Under the pieces are notes generated by a model that saw nothing but the letters and a program-made list of their open reading frames with translations, was not told the DNA's origin and searched no databases. A DNA stretch of 64,000 nt from positions 1 through 64,000 of IMG/VR virus record IMGVR_UViG_3300044612_001981, one strand, 5' to 3'. The DNA is from a virus. A program made the translations under genes and the position numbers. Numbering within the stretch: position 1 is the stretch's first letter; every line of letters starts with the position of its first letter. Below, one piece after another: positions 6,844 through 15,275 of the stretch.

Positions 6844-7794
6844 TTAATTTTCATTTTTGCTCCATGACTTAATTTGATTAAGAAATTTATCTGCATAGTG
6901 CATGTGTCTATGGCTACCAAAATGTGCATGCTCTATGCCATGCTCTAAATCAGAAGCATTATGAAAAAATAAATCGTCTTCATGCTCTGTGTGACAGATT
7001 TCAGAATATTCATCTTTCATTAACTCTAAATTATAATTCCATTTATCAGTTTCCATAGATATAAAATCTGGGTACGGATTCAATATTGTATTTATTAGGT
7101 TTTCCGTACTTACATCCCATGTGCTCCATACAAAATTAATTCCATTAGACTTACAGTACTGCGATAAAATATGTATGCTGTTAGAAGAATACATACTTGA
7201 TATCTCTGATGTGATTATTTGCTCTAAATTTAATGGTCTTTTAAGATAGCGATTTCTATCCTGATATTCTTCTGGAGATATACTTTCTATATATAAAACG
7301 TGTGGTGGAGTAATTTCTGGGTTCTTTACCTTAAAAGCTTTTGAAGACATAAGGCTTTTATTATTAAAAGCCAAAAAACGATTAAAGTCTGGAAATAAAG
7401 CAATAATGTTTTTTGGATTTCCAAACTCATTTATATACTTAAATATTTTATTGACTTGACCAGTAATTGAATCCCCGCTGGCAGATATGTTGACGTATGA
7501 GGCCTTTAATTCTTTAATAATTAGCTCTGGCCATATTTTTTCTAATGGCAACCCAATGCCAAAAGTAATGGAGCATCCAGAAAAAATATAATCTGGATTG
7601 CTAATAAAGTCTGGCGACCTAAAGCTATGAGCATTAAATGAATGCACATTACCATGTATTATCTGGTCGTGTTTTTCATGTCTTATTGGCAATATGCTTG
7701 AATACAAATCTTCAAGCACAAATTTTTTAAAGCGTTGATCTGCTAATTCCGATGAAATTATTTTAATTATTGGGTAGTGATCATGTATTTTCAA
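6844..7794 (-). CDS. SGNH/GDSL hydrolase-like protein, paralogue 2
   Basis: A 316-residue paralogue of the protein at 4521-5372. FSGCSITFG (about residues 71-79) is the likely nucleophile block, and HFGSHRHMHYADKF near the C-terminus the likely acid/His block. Shared features with paralogue 1 include FNAH-x-FRSPDF, YINEFGNPKNI and FVWSTWD. The start is a TTG three bases after the stop of the upstream small gene, with GGAA about 11 bases before it. The frame has no nearby in-frame ATG. A probable enzyme of acyl or ester chemistry working with the carbamoyltransferase. The 69-base gap downstream holds only an AT-rich stretch. Confidence 0.62.
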   Translation of the reverse strand: MKIHDHYPIIKIISSELADQRFKKFVLEDLYSSILPIRHEKHDQIIHGNVHSFNAHSFRSPDFISNPDYIFSGCSITFGIGLPLEKIWPELIIKELKASYVNISASGDSITGQVNKIFKYINEFGNPKNIIALFPDFNRFLAFNNKSLMSSKAFKVKNPEITPPHVLYIESISPEEYQDRNRYLKRPLNLEQIITSEISSMYSSNSIHILSQYCKSNGINFVWSTWDVSTENLINTILNPYPDFISMETDKWNYNLELMKDEYSEICHTEHEDDLFFHNASDLEHGIEHAHFGSHRHMHYADKFLNQIKSWSKNEN

Positions 7795-7797
7795 TTG

Positions 7798-8028
7798 TTA
7801 TTCAGTTCCTAAGCTAAAAACAATCTCCTGAACATACTCTGAAAAATGCTTTCTAACACTTCCTGGTGGCCTTCCGCCATAATTATTCCAGATCCTCTTA
7901 TATTCAATTACATTGTAGTATGTAGTTGGGCAAAGTGTGAGTCCGTTATAAGACTTAAGGGTTGTTGGCAATGGCACATGCTTGGTGCAGCACTTGCATT
8001 GTTTTGCTCTTTCTTGATATTCGCTCAT
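7798..8028 (-). CDS. small Cys-rich protein next to terminase
   Basis: A 76-residue basic protein with a CKCC cluster (residues 11-14) and another Cys near residue 33, consistent with a small zinc-binding fold, and an SVRKHF segment. The start ATG overlaps the terminase stop (ATGA). Phages often place an HNH endonuclease beside the terminase, but no HNH histidines are visible here. I do not recognise a family. Confidence 0.6.
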   Translation of the reverse strand: MSEYQERAKQCKCCTKHVPLPTTLKSYNGLTLCPTTYYNVIEYKRIWNNYGGRPPGSVRKHFSEYVQEIVFSLGTE

Positions 8029-9830
8029 ATTATCTCCATGCTTTCTATAGATCTAGCTAAATTTTCTGGCATTCTTGGTGCACGAATCATATTTTGAACA
8101 TATTCGACTTCGCCATCATTACCATTTGCAAAGTCATTGTCATAGCTCATTGACTCATAATCATGAATTTTTATTTCTTCATCTCTTTTTATTCTACTTC
8201 TGCTTATAGAATTATAAACGGCTCCACATACAGCATCAGCTAAATCTTTAGAGCCTTTTCTTGGGTGATCAACCTTATCTCTCATAATTCTAAGCTGAAG
8301 CAATTCATCAATTAATAACGGTATGTGTGGCCCAGATAATCTTTCTTCTAGGACAACCATAGCCATGTCGTCATAATGTTTTTTTGCAACTGAAAGTATC
8401 TCTGTATTAATTCCGTATGTTTTGAGCTGCTGCATCATATCGTGAGAGTTCCATCTATCGAATGTACACACCCTTATGTTAAACCCTCTAGTTTTTAAAG
8501 AAAGAATATAGTCCTTTACCTCTGTAAAGTCTACAGATTTATCTGGGGTAGGAGTCCAAAATCTAACGGCATCTATTTCTACAATAGGTGCTGGCTGATT
8601 ATATGTGTCTGTTACCTTTATGTCTACCCATTTACTTACATGTCCCATCGCTACTGCACAATGGTCATGCTTCTGAGCTAAGTCTACATGAATAAAGTAA
8701 TCTTTGCCTTCTTCTGGCTTAAACCATTCCTCAAGCCTTCCAAAATTATCTACTGCTAGGTTAGCTTTATTAAATGCCTTTTCAATTTTTTCTCTAGATT
8801 TAAAAAATGCATCTACAGCATCCGAAGGCATACATGCAAATCTTCCGAGTGCGTCCTGCGGATTTTTGTGAAATGCAACTGTAAAATCTGTTATTTTTTT
8901 TGTAGGATTAACTTCCCATGTTGGTCTTTTAAGTGCAAATACTCTTGGGTATACATAGGAAACTATATGGTCCTCTTCCCATGCGACCTCAAACTCATTT
9001 CCAGGAGTTCCATCTGGAAGATCTTTGTCTAACTTTAATAGCTCTGTTCTCATAACAGTTTCTTTTTCGGCTATAACCGATTCATAAAATTTTTGGATTG
9101 GATCATTTTTAAATCGGGGAAAAGATAGCAAAATTACCTTACCTACATCTGGGAAACGTGAATCAACAGATGCTCTATACATATCGTATATAGCATCTGC
9201 AGTCTTTGCTTGATCATGTCCGCTGGTATTTTCTGTTGCAAAACCAGAAATTTCATCTAAGATAACAACCAGTACGTTATAACCTTCCCAAGCCTCTCTT
9301 TCTGAGTGGCCAGAATGAACTGTAATTGATTTATCAAACTTAATTTCTGATGCTTTATCAGTATATTTACCAGCAAACCACGGAGAAACTTCAATTCTCA
9401 TTTTAAAACCTTTAAAAAAAACATTGTTGGCCTGCTGAGAGTTGATAGCAATATTTAAAATATCTATCGCATCTCTTGGCGGTTTACCATAGTATGCTGC
9501 TGGATCTTTTAAGCATAACAAAAGATAAACTATATATGCAACTGCAATTGTTGAAGAGTAATCTTTACCAGATCCTTTCCCTAACTGTGCAATAACTTCA
9601 ACACAGGTTTGTTTAAATAGTTTTTTGCCCAGCTCTTCGCCATAAAGTTTTATTAATGTAGACTCTTTATATATCTGAGAACTTCTTTCTATAAGAGTGT
9701 ACTGGTTTTCAGATAGTGGAGGCAAGCCAAGATAGTCTGGGCTTGTTACAAAAGTTTGAAGGTCTACTGGACGCTCTTCAAACTCTTCCCCGTCTAGTAT
9801 CTCTATTAGGTCTGAAAAATCAAACGACAT
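8025..9830 (-). CDS. terL: terminase large subunit (TerL)
   Basis: A 601-residue packaging motor. The N-terminal ATPase has a Walker A QLGKGSGKD (residues 82-90) and a Walker B VVILDE with the catalytic Glu at 193. The C-terminal RNase H-like nuclease shows HVDLAQ (Asp383), FDRW (Asp458) and KDLADA (Asp529/532). TerL translocates DNA into the prohead and cuts the concatemer. I chose the ATG at 9830, which overlaps the small terminase by 11 bases. A TTG four codons upstream is possible. Unlike in most siphoviruses, the portal gene is more than 40 kb away in this window. Confidence 0.95.
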   Translation of the reverse strand: MSFDFSDLIEILDGEEFEERPVDLQTFVTSPDYLGLPPLSENQYTLIERSSQIYKESTLIKLYGEELGKKLFKQTCVEVIAQLGKGSGKDYSSTIAVAYIVYLLLCLKDPAAYYGKPPRDAIDILNIAINSQQANNVFFKGFKMRIEVSPWFAGKYTDKASEIKFDKSITVHSGHSEREAWEGYNVLVVILDEISGFATENTSGHDQAKTADAIYDMYRASVDSRFPDVGKVILLSFPRFKNDPIQKFYESVIAEKETVMRTELLKLDKDLPDGTPGNEFEVAWEEDHIVSYVYPRVFALKRPTWEVNPTKKITDFTVAFHKNPQDALGRFACMPSDAVDAFFKSREKIEKAFNKANLAVDNFGRLEEWFKPEEGKDYFIHVDLAQKHDHCAVAMGHVSKWVDIKVTDTYNQPAPIVEIDAVRFWTPTPDKSVDFTEVKDYILSLKTRGFNIRVCTFDRWNSHDMMQQLKTYGINTEILSVAKKHYDDMAMVVLEERLSGPHIPLLIDELLQLRIMRDKVDHPRKGSKDLADAVCGAVYNSISRSRIKRDEEIKIHDYESMSYDNDFANGNDGEVEYVQNMIRAPRMPENLARSIESMEII

Positions 9831-10359
9831 CTGACTCTTCAATTATATTAATAGACTGGACAATACCAGTTATTTGAGATAATCTTTTTGCTACCTCTAT
9901 CTTGCAGTGGTTGCATCCAGAAGTTACCTCTTTTAGTATACCAACAAGCATCTCTTGTTTTCTTTCTGTCTCAAGTATCTGAGAAGCTATCTCGCTATTT
10001 TCTAAAACCCCGATAGACTGAAGCATGGCAATTCTTTTTGTCTCTATGTCTGCTATAAGCTTTAGTGTTCCAGACTTAACATTAAGCTGACCTTGTGTGT
10101 CAGCATCTTCTACTGTTTTCCATGCTTCTTTAATTAGCATATCGTAATGTTGATCTGCCCCAAGCAACGCCTCTTTGGCTCTATCTCTAATATTTGTATC
10201 ATTATGTACAATAGACTTCCACTCATCTACATACTCAAGGACTTCTTTTCTTGTGAACCCAGTTATGGTGGCTATTTGTGTAGCAGAATTTCCCTTTAGT
10301 AGTTCAGAAACTACCCTATTCATCTTGTCAAAGTGGACTGCTGGCTCTATTTCGCTCAT
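9820..10359 (-). CDS. terS: terminase small subunit-like protein
   Basis: A 179-residue helical protein directly before TerL. A helix-turn-helix (SATQIATITGFTRKEVLEYV, about residues 25-44) is followed by a long amphipathic helical region. Its position and architecture match small terminases, which bind the packaging site and assemble into a ring. A CxxC lies near residues 148-151. The -10 TATAAT is exactly six bases from the ATG and there is no Shine-Dalgarno sequence, so this mRNA is probably leaderless. Assignment rests on position and HTH rather than recognised homology. Confidence 0.75.
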   Translation of the reverse strand: MSEIEPAVHFDKMNRVVSELLKGNSATQIATITGFTRKEVLEYVDEWKSIVHNDTNIRDRAKEALLGADQHYDMLIKEAWKTVEDADTQGQLNVKSGTLKLIADIETKRIAMLQSIGVLENSEIASQILETERKQEMLVGILKEVTSGCNHCKIEVAKRLSQITGIVQSINIIEESDVV

Positions 10360-10365
10360 AAAATA

Positions 10366-10394
10366 ATTATACTTCTAGTCAACTAAAAAGTCAA
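10366..10394 (-). promoter_or_regulatory. strong leaderless promoter for terS-terL
   Basis: TTGACT (10389-10394), a 17-base spacer and TATAAT (10366-10371) on the minus strand. Only six bases separate the -10 from the ATG at 10359, so transcription should begin at or next to the start codon. Confidence 0.8.
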
Positions 10395-10541
10395 TTAGCG
10401 TTTTACTTTTAATTTAAATTTATCTACATACCTTTGGATAGTCATGTGAGAAACTGAGCACTCATTTGCTATATCCATTATTGTTTTCTTTTGAACTATA
10501 TACCTATTATATAACCAATCTTTGTTTTGATATAACTTCAT
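10395..10541 (-). CDS. 48-residue helix-turn-helix protein
   Basis: A short basic protein. Residues 20-38 (TIMDIANECSVSHMTIQRY) form a clear homeodomain-like helix-turn-helix of the resolvase or sigma-region type. The ATG overlaps the RuvC-like gene's stop (ATGA), and the stop codon lies one base from the -35 of the terS promoter. A small DNA-binding regulator, possibly acting on that promoter, is an inference from position. Confidence 0.75.
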   Translation of the reverse strand: MKLYQNKDWLYNRYIVQKKTIMDIANECSVSHMTIQRYVDKFKLKVKR

Positions 10542-11104
10542 CTTTTTGTGAGTACCTGATTAGAGTAATGAGCTATTCCAAAAGCATCTGCCACATCGAA
10601 GTCTTCCAGGGATATTGAATATTTTTTATTAAAGTAATCCGCAGTTCTTTGCTTTCTCATATTCCTTAGCTGATTTTTGTACCATGAGTCTGCGTATCCT
10701 GGATTTGCTATCCTTATAGCCGACTTTTCTTCTTTGCTTGGATTCTTGTTCCCTATATAAGCTTGCCATGCAGTTGGGGATATAGTTATAACTTCAGCTC
10801 CAGTAGACATAAGTTCTGCGATAACAACGCCATAAACATAAGACAGTTTAATTACAGCATCTGCTGATCTGACAAGGACTGCTCCTTCTACTACTATGTA
10901 GTCTGCCTTAAGTTCATCTAACATTGCAGATGTTTTTACCTTAGCGTCATATATTTTTTCATAAATATTGTTTCCAACAATATTAAATTTACCCCATTTT
11001 AGTGGCACATTATTTTCCATCAAGCAGAAAGCAACAGAATTTGTAGATGCATCTATACCAAGCACCCTGCTAGCTTTTGTTTTTATAAGGCTAGCCAATG
11101 TCAT
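10538..11104 (-). CDS. RuvC-like Holliday junction resolvase
   Basis: A 188-residue RNase H-fold nuclease. GIDASTNSVAF carries the first acidic residue (Asp18), VVEGAVLVRSADAV the second (Glu73), and EDFDVADA the last pair (Asp170, Asp173). This spacing is typical of RuvC-family and phage resolvases, which cut four-way junctions left by replication and recombination before packaging. It overlaps the zinc-finger gene upstream and the HTH gene downstream by a few bases. Confidence 0.88.
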   Translation of the reverse strand: MTLASLIKTKASRVLGIDASTNSVAFCLMENNVPLKWGKFNIVGNNIYEKIYDAKVKTSAMLDELKADYIVVEGAVLVRSADAVIKLSYVYGVVIAELMSTGAEVITISPTAWQAYIGNKNPSKEEKSAIRIANPGYADSWYKNQLRNMRKQRTADYFNKKYSISLEDFDVADAFGIAHYSNQVLTKR

Positions 11105-11369
11105 CTATTATGCCCATCAAATCTTTTTTAAACTTAGAGTCCTTGGTTTTTATACATCTAGCGCAGTAAACCTGATCATTATATCTACTTAAAAGACTAC
11201 TACAACCTTTGCATTTTCTAGGAGCTCCATTTTTAATTGCTTTTTTTTCATAATACTTTTCCATAATCCTTTTGTTAGTTGAAACTCTGCAGCATTCATC
11301 TGAACAATATTTTTGATTATGTGTCTTGGCAACAAAATCTTTATCGCATTCTGAATTTAAACACAGCAT
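11091..11369 (-). CDS. small protein with two zinc-binding motifs
   Basis: A 92-residue protein starting MLCLNSECDKDF. Cysteine pairs occur at CLNSEC (3-8), YCSDEC (about 22-26), CKGC (about 53-56) and CARC (about 70-73), enough for two zinc sites. An upstream in-frame start would add 21 residues, but the TAATG overlap with the Cas4-like gene and AAGG before the ATG favour this start. Such proteins are common beside phage nucleases, with unknown roles. Confidence 0.75.
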   Translation of the reverse strand: MLCLNSECDKDFVAKTHNQKYCSDECCRVSTNKRIMEKYYEKKAIKNGAPRKCKGCSSLLSRYNDQVYCARCIKTKDSKFKKDLMGIIDDIG

Positions 11370-12157
11370 TATTTTACGACCTTCATTAAATCTATTGTTA
11401 TGTTTCCAGGGTCTGACCCTTTTGCCCAGCATTCTTTTTTAACAGGGCAATAAGTACAGGGTAGCCTGTACTTAGTTGCACCTTCTGGTCTAGTCGGCAG
11501 AGATCCGTTTTGAAAATTATCCCAGACATCTCTCATCCATTGAAATGCATCCTCAATAATCTTTTTGTTTTTATCGTTCATAGAAATTGGTATTATCAAT
11601 ATTTCTTGTGTATTTTTATTTTCATACAAAAAGAAGCCTTCTTTAGCATTTTTTAACTTCATGTATGTCAATAGCTGTAGCATATGATTTGGCGAAGACT
11701 TCATTTCTGCTTGTCTTGTATCCCATACCTCTTGCTTAGCCGTTTTAATTTCGCCTATAACGGTTTCGCCATCATACTCCATGATTAAGTCTATAAAGCC
11801 ACGAATTGGAGGATAATCATTGATTATTTCTTCTTCTTCTGACCGCCACTCTGGCATAGTCTTAATAAGATTTTGCAATCTCTCGTGAGCCTGGGTTCCC
11901 TGTGCCATATTGGCAACAGCAACAGCATCATTATCATCAATAAATATTGCACCAGTAAATGCCATGTACCAATATCTTGGGCATGTACCATGACCATAGC
12001 CAAGTAAGCTTGGGCTAAATGATTTTTTTTGCGTGTCTCCGTCTGGCCTTTTAGTATTTCTATAAGACTGATCCAAAAGAGAGGCAAACTTTTCTGGATC
12101 AAAGAAGTTGCCAGTATGTTTTTTAAATTTAAGGTTTCTTACTATCTCACGAGACAA
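11369..12157 (-). CDS. Cas4/RecB-like PD-(D/E)XK exonuclease
   Basis: A 262-residue nuclease with the Cas4-like layout. A first cysteine at CPRYW (Cys59) is followed by AHERL (His91), GFIDLI (Asp123), GEIKTAK (Glu136, Lys138), LQLLTY (Gln161) and a C-terminal CTYCPVKKEC triad (Cys234, 237, 243). The four cysteines would hold an iron-sulfur cluster. Related phage enzymes resect DNA ends for recombination. It lies between an oxygenase gene and the RuvC-like module, so a recombination or repair role fits. Confidence 0.88.
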   Translation of the reverse strand: MSREIVRNLKFKKHTGNFFDPEKFASLLDQSYRNTKRPDGDTQKKSFSPSLLGYGHGTCPRYWYMAFTGAIFIDDNDAVAVANMAQGTQAHERLQNLIKTMPEWRSEEEEIINDYPPIRGFIDLIMEYDGETVIGEIKTAKQEVWDTRQAEMKSSPNHMLQLLTYMKLKNAKEGFFLYENKNTQEILIIPISMNDKNKKIIEDAFQWMRDVWDNFQNGSLPTRPEGATKYRLPCTYCPVKKECWAKGSDPGNITIDLMKVVK

Positions 12158-12159
12158 AA

Positions 12160-13146
12160 TTATCTCATTTCGATAATTTTAGTAGCAAAGAACGGTAGCC
12201 CATGCCTTGATGCGTTTGGATCTCTTTTTTCTCCATCAATGTGTACATCTTTTGCATAGAATCCCATTGCAGCTTCTGCAGCATAAATCTGCGTTCTTAT
12301 TTCTAGCCATGCATCCACACCATACTTTTCTATACCATCAAACCAAGCTTGTCCGCCTCCGTGTTTCCAGGTAAGGAAATGTCTGATAAAGTATTTGCTT
12401 GCGTCGCCGCTTAGAGGAAGTGCTGCATGAAAAAATGGTTTAGCAGATGGGAATATAATAAGGTCTCCAGGAGAAGGCTTATAGTTTACAATAGTTGAAT
12501 CAAACTCATTTAAAAACGACACTCCTCCACCTTCATAGTCATTATTTAAATAAATTGTAGATGTAAGGATAGCCTTTGGGCCTGGATGTATTATTTCTCC
12601 ATTTGAATCTAAATGATATCCAATAGCATACTCCCTATTTGTATTTGACTTATGCTTAGCAATGTCGATTGCCGTACCTAACCATCCAGACTCTTTACTA
12701 TAATTCATGACTGTTTTACAGTCTGCTCCCATATCAACAAGCTCAGCCCTATGATTTTTATAGTCCCAGTTATCTACTATGCCACCAAAAACTTCTTTCC
12801 AATGATCTTCATTTGGGCTTCTGTAAGATGAAACTTTTTCTTTAACTGTCCATTCAGGAATATAATCATCATAGGCATCGTTTATTATTGACTGTACTTC
12901 TCTGTAAATCTTTAATTCATTTTGATACTCTTCTGAATTAAATTCTTCAGAATTTGGCTCGAACATGCTGCTGCCCATTCTAGACTTTGTTCCAAAATCA
13001 TACCAGTCTTCCCAGACTGAAATTACTCCGTCTTTTTCTTTAGACTCTGATTTCTTAATAACATCTAAAATTTCTTTATGATTAGCCAACGCATTTTTAT
13101 AAACTACTACGAAAGGCATCAACACTAACTTTTCTATTTTGTCCAA
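12160..13146 (-). CDS. 2OG-Fe(II) oxygenase, prolyl-4-hydroxylase-like
   Basis: A 328-residue dioxygenase with YHLD (His178, Asp180), NNDYEGGG (201-208), FFHAALPL (His240) and KYFIRHF (Arg255), a complete Fe(II) and 2-oxoglutarate site. The long N-terminal part (1-165) has no visible known domain, and a 70-residue C-terminal extension follows the catalytic core. The start is a TTG with GGAGG six bases upstream. It has its own extended -10 promoter at 13176-13184 and lies inside the replication region rather than with the fibre-linked oxygenases. Substrate unknown. Confidence 0.88.
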   Translation of the reverse strand: MDKIEKLVLMPFVVVYKNALANHKEILDVIKKSESKEKDGVISVWEDWYDFGTKSRMGSSMFEPNSEEFNSEEYQNELKIYREVQSIINDAYDDYIPEWTVKEKVSSYRSPNEDHWKEVFGGIVDNWDYKNHRAELVDMGADCKTVMNYSKESGWLGTAIDIAKHKSNTNREYAIGYHLDSNGEIIHPGPKAILTSTIYLNNDYEGGGVSFLNEFDSTIVNYKPSPGDLIIFPSAKPFFHAALPLSGDASKYFIRHFLTWKHGGGQAWFDGIEKYGVDAWLEIRTQIYAAEAAMGFYAKDVHIDGEKRDPNASRHGLPFFATKIIEMR

Positions 13147-13175
13147 GGTGTTCCTCCTATAAATTATATACTACT

Positions 13176-13184
13176 ATTATACCA
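13176..13184 (-). promoter_or_regulatory. extended -10 promoter for the oxygenase
   Basis: TGGTATAAT on the minus strand. The preceding bases form a short inverted repeat (ACCAA...TTGGT) overlapping the extended element, a possible operator. No good -35 is visible. The leader is about 25 bases long and holds GGAGG. Confidence 0.6.
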
Positions 13185-13210
13185 AATTTATTGGTATTCT
13201 GCTTTTCTTA

Positions 13211-13543
13211 CTAGTTAAACCTTACCACATACTTAAGGGCATCTACAAGCTTATCTATAGACTCCTTTACAGAATAATATATATTCTTTTTATTATTATT
13301 TTCTGTGCCTGCTTTATCTTTAGCTATTGTAGAGTAAACAGATGCGAGTACTGCAAATTTTGTTGACATTGCTTGTAGCTCCATAATTAGATGAGGTGCT
13401 TTTGCAGATGGAACGTCAGGGTTCATCAAAAGCTTTACCACAATAGCAAGAGCCTTATCTAGGTGTTCGTCCTGCATGAATTCATGAAGGTCATTAAACT
13501 CTGTTATATCGCTTATTAGCTCTAAAGTATTTTTATCCTGCAT
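13211..13543 (-). CDS. hypothetical helical protein
   Basis: A 110-residue acidic-to-neutral, predominantly helical protein with no motif I recognise and no cysteines, signal peptide or membrane segment. It overlaps the upstream gene by 11 bases and lies in a tight run of small genes downstream of recA. This implies a role in replication or early takeover, but nothing in the sequence fixes it. Confidence 0.7.
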   Translation of the reverse strand: MQDKNTLELISDITEFNDLHEFMQDEHLDKALAIVVKLLMNPDVPSAKAPHLIMELQAMSTKFAVLASVYSTIAKDKAGTENNNKKNIYYSVKESIDKLVDALKYVVRFN

Positions 13544-13844
13544 TACTATTCTCCCAAAATTCTACCAGTTCCTCTAAAACTGACCACTCTATGATTCCAA
13601 GACGTACCTTTGAATCATTTCCTATGATTATTTTAAGCGCTGGGTGCATATCTCTATTTACCTTAAATGTGTCTGTGCATATCTTAGCCCAAACATCTTT
13701 ATTTAAATTAAAAGATGACGAAGCTTCTTTGTAATCAACTAAAAATTGTTTCCATTGTGCGTCACCTTTTTGATAGTCGCCTCTACCAGAATTTTTTTGA
13801 GCCTTAGCCCCATCTCTTTTTACTTCTGATCTTTCTGACATCAT
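13533..13844 (-). CDS. hypothetical protein
   Basis: A 103-residue protein with a charged, Ser/Lys-rich N-terminal 25 residues and a compact, aromatic-rich remainder ending in an EWSVLEELVEFWE helix. ATG-level overlaps with both neighbours indicate translational coupling in the recA-downstream gene run. No family recognised. Confidence 0.68.
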   Translation of the reverse strand: MMSERSEVKRDGAKAQKNSGRGDYQKGDAQWKQFLVDYKEASSSFNLNKDVWAKICTDTFKVNRDMHPALKIIIGNDSKVRLGIIEWSVLEELVEFWENSNAG

Positions 13845-14029
13845 CCCACCTTAATTTCATTAGAATGCCCATCTGGACATTCCCAAGAAAGCACCATAGA
13901 CTCTGAATCCCAAAACGACTCTTTAGAATCTTTATCGCATTTGAAACATGGCTTAGAGCCAACTATTACCTCTAAATTATTTTTTTTAGACTGCTCTGGC
14001 TTATTAAAAAATTCATTAAGATTTGGCAT
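13841..14029 (-). CDS. small zinc-ribbon-like protein
   Basis: A 62-residue protein with CFKC (about residues 28-31) and a later WECPDGH, a CxxC...C/H arrangement that could bind zinc. The first 20 residues look disordered. It overlaps the recA end by 14 bases and the next gene by four, so it is expressed with recA. Confidence 0.7.
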   Translation of the reverse strand: MPNLNEFFNKPEQSKKNNLEVIVGSKPCFKCDKDSKESFWDSESMVLSWECPDGHSNEIKVG

Positions 14030-15020
14030 TTATTTCCTGAATAAGCTTTCCAGATACTTCTGGATTTTCTCTAAGGTATGCAACTGCTTTTGCTCTACCC
14101 TGAAATCTTTCACCATTAATTGTATACCATGCTCCGCCCTTTTCTATTAGGCCATACATCTCTGCAACATCTAAAGTTTCTCCTATGCGATCAACGCCTA
14201 GGTTCTCTCCTTGGTAATAGAAGTCGTATTGTCCTGAAAGATTAGGGGGGCCGAGCTTGTTGTAATCAATAATCCAATTGACTGGCCTGCCAACTCTTTG
14301 TTCAATGATTTTGTCACCAACCGCAACACCAGCTTTAATAGCATTAGCTTCAGCTTCCGAAGACCATAACTTAATGACTGTGGAAGAGAAGAACTTAACT
14401 GCCATTCCTCCTGTCGGAATGTGGGAGGCATGCATAGATCCAAACTGATTTCTTTGCTGTGAGATGAGAACCAATAGTGTATTTTTGTTTGCATAGTTTA
14501 ACATTTTGACTGCATGAGTCATATCCTTTGCTTCTGCTCCGATTTGCTTTGTGTCTTGCAAATCTTTCATTTCATTTCCGTCTTTTTCAAAATATATTCC
14601 AGGAAGTAAGGCTGAGATAGAATCTACAACAATAACATCCACTCCTGCTTCCATTAATTTAACGCCAACGTCTACCATATCATTAACAGTCTTAGCCTGA
14701 GAATAAATAAGAGAAGATGAATCTACTCCAAGCTGCTCTGCCCACTTCTGATCATAAGATGCTTCTGCATCAATCCAGGCACACGTCTTTCCTTCTTGTT
14801 GAGCCAATGCTATCATTTGTAGACAGAATGAAGATTTACCAGCAGACTTGTTTCCCCATACAAGGACCTGTCTACCGTACCCAAGACCACCTTTTAGTGC
14901 TACGTTTAGACCGATGCTTGGTGTCAATTGTTTGTGTACTTTTACATTTTGAGCCGATTGAACTCTTGCACGGGTCTTTGGGTCTAGCTTTGCCATTATA
15001 TCTTCTAATGAAATAGTCAT
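14016..15020 (-). CDS. recA: RecA-like recombinase
   Basis: A 334-residue RecA-family protein with Walker A GNKSAGKSS (56-64), Walker B VIVVDS (129-134), an IDAEASYD catalytic-Glu strand (83-90), and the ISQQRNQFG region (186-194) before the DNA-binding loop. The acidic C-terminal tail of bacterial RecA is absent. The protein should form filaments on single-stranded DNA for strand exchange in phage recombination and repair. It has a good promoter (TTCACA-17-TATACT) giving a leader of about 20 bases. Confidence 0.95.
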   Translation of the reverse strand: MTISLEDIMAKLDPKTRARVQSAQNVKVHKQLTPSIGLNVALKGGLGYGRQVLVWGNKSAGKSSFCLQMIALAQQEGKTCAWIDAEASYDQKWAEQLGVDSSSLIYSQAKTVNDMVDVGVKLMEAGVDVIVVDSISALLPGIYFEKDGNEMKDLQDTKQIGAEAKDMTHAVKMLNYANKNTLLVLISQQRNQFGSMHASHIPTGGMAVKFFSSTVIKLWSSEAEANAIKAGVAVGDKIIEQRVGRPVNWIIDYNKLGPPNLSGQYDFYYQGENLGVDRIGETLDVAEMYGLIEKGGAWYTINGERFQGRAKAVAYLRENPEVSGKLIQEINAKS

Positions 15021-15043
15021 ATTTAATCTTTCTTCTCTCTAAT

Positions 15044-15072
15044 AGTATAGCATTAAAATAAAGCTTTGTGAA
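15044..15072 (-). promoter_or_regulatory. promoter for recA
   Basis: TTCACA (15067-15072), a 17-base spacer and TATACT (15044-15049) preceded by TGC, an extended -10, on the minus strand. Confidence 0.75.
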
Positions 15073-15077
15073 TCCTT

Positions 15078-15275
15078 TTAATCTTTTATTTTTAACTTAA
15101 ATGTGAATGATTGATTTTTTTCGTCATAATCAACTTGCAATTCTTTGTCTTCATTTTCTGCGTTTACTACTGTCATTATTGGAATAGATATCTCTCCTAG
15201 TGTTTCAAGTGCTGCTACAAGAATTCTTGAAACATTTAGCTGTGCAAATACATCTTCGATTTTTGCTTCTGTCAT
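15078..15275 (-). CDS. small hypothetical protein after DnaE
   Basis: A 65-residue acidic protein: a helical first half and a beta-like second half with a Lys/Asp-rich end. It overlaps the polymerase stop by four bases (translational coupling) and is the last gene before the recA promoter. A polymerase accessory factor is possible from position only. No family recognised. Confidence 0.7.
   Translation of the reverse strand: MTEAKIEDVFAQLNVSRILVAALETLGEISIPIMTVVNAENEDKELQVDYDEKNQSFTFKLKIKD

Noticed and set aside
7798-8028. HNH endonuclease next to terminase
   Set aside because: The position is right but the histidine and asparagine residues of HNH are absent.
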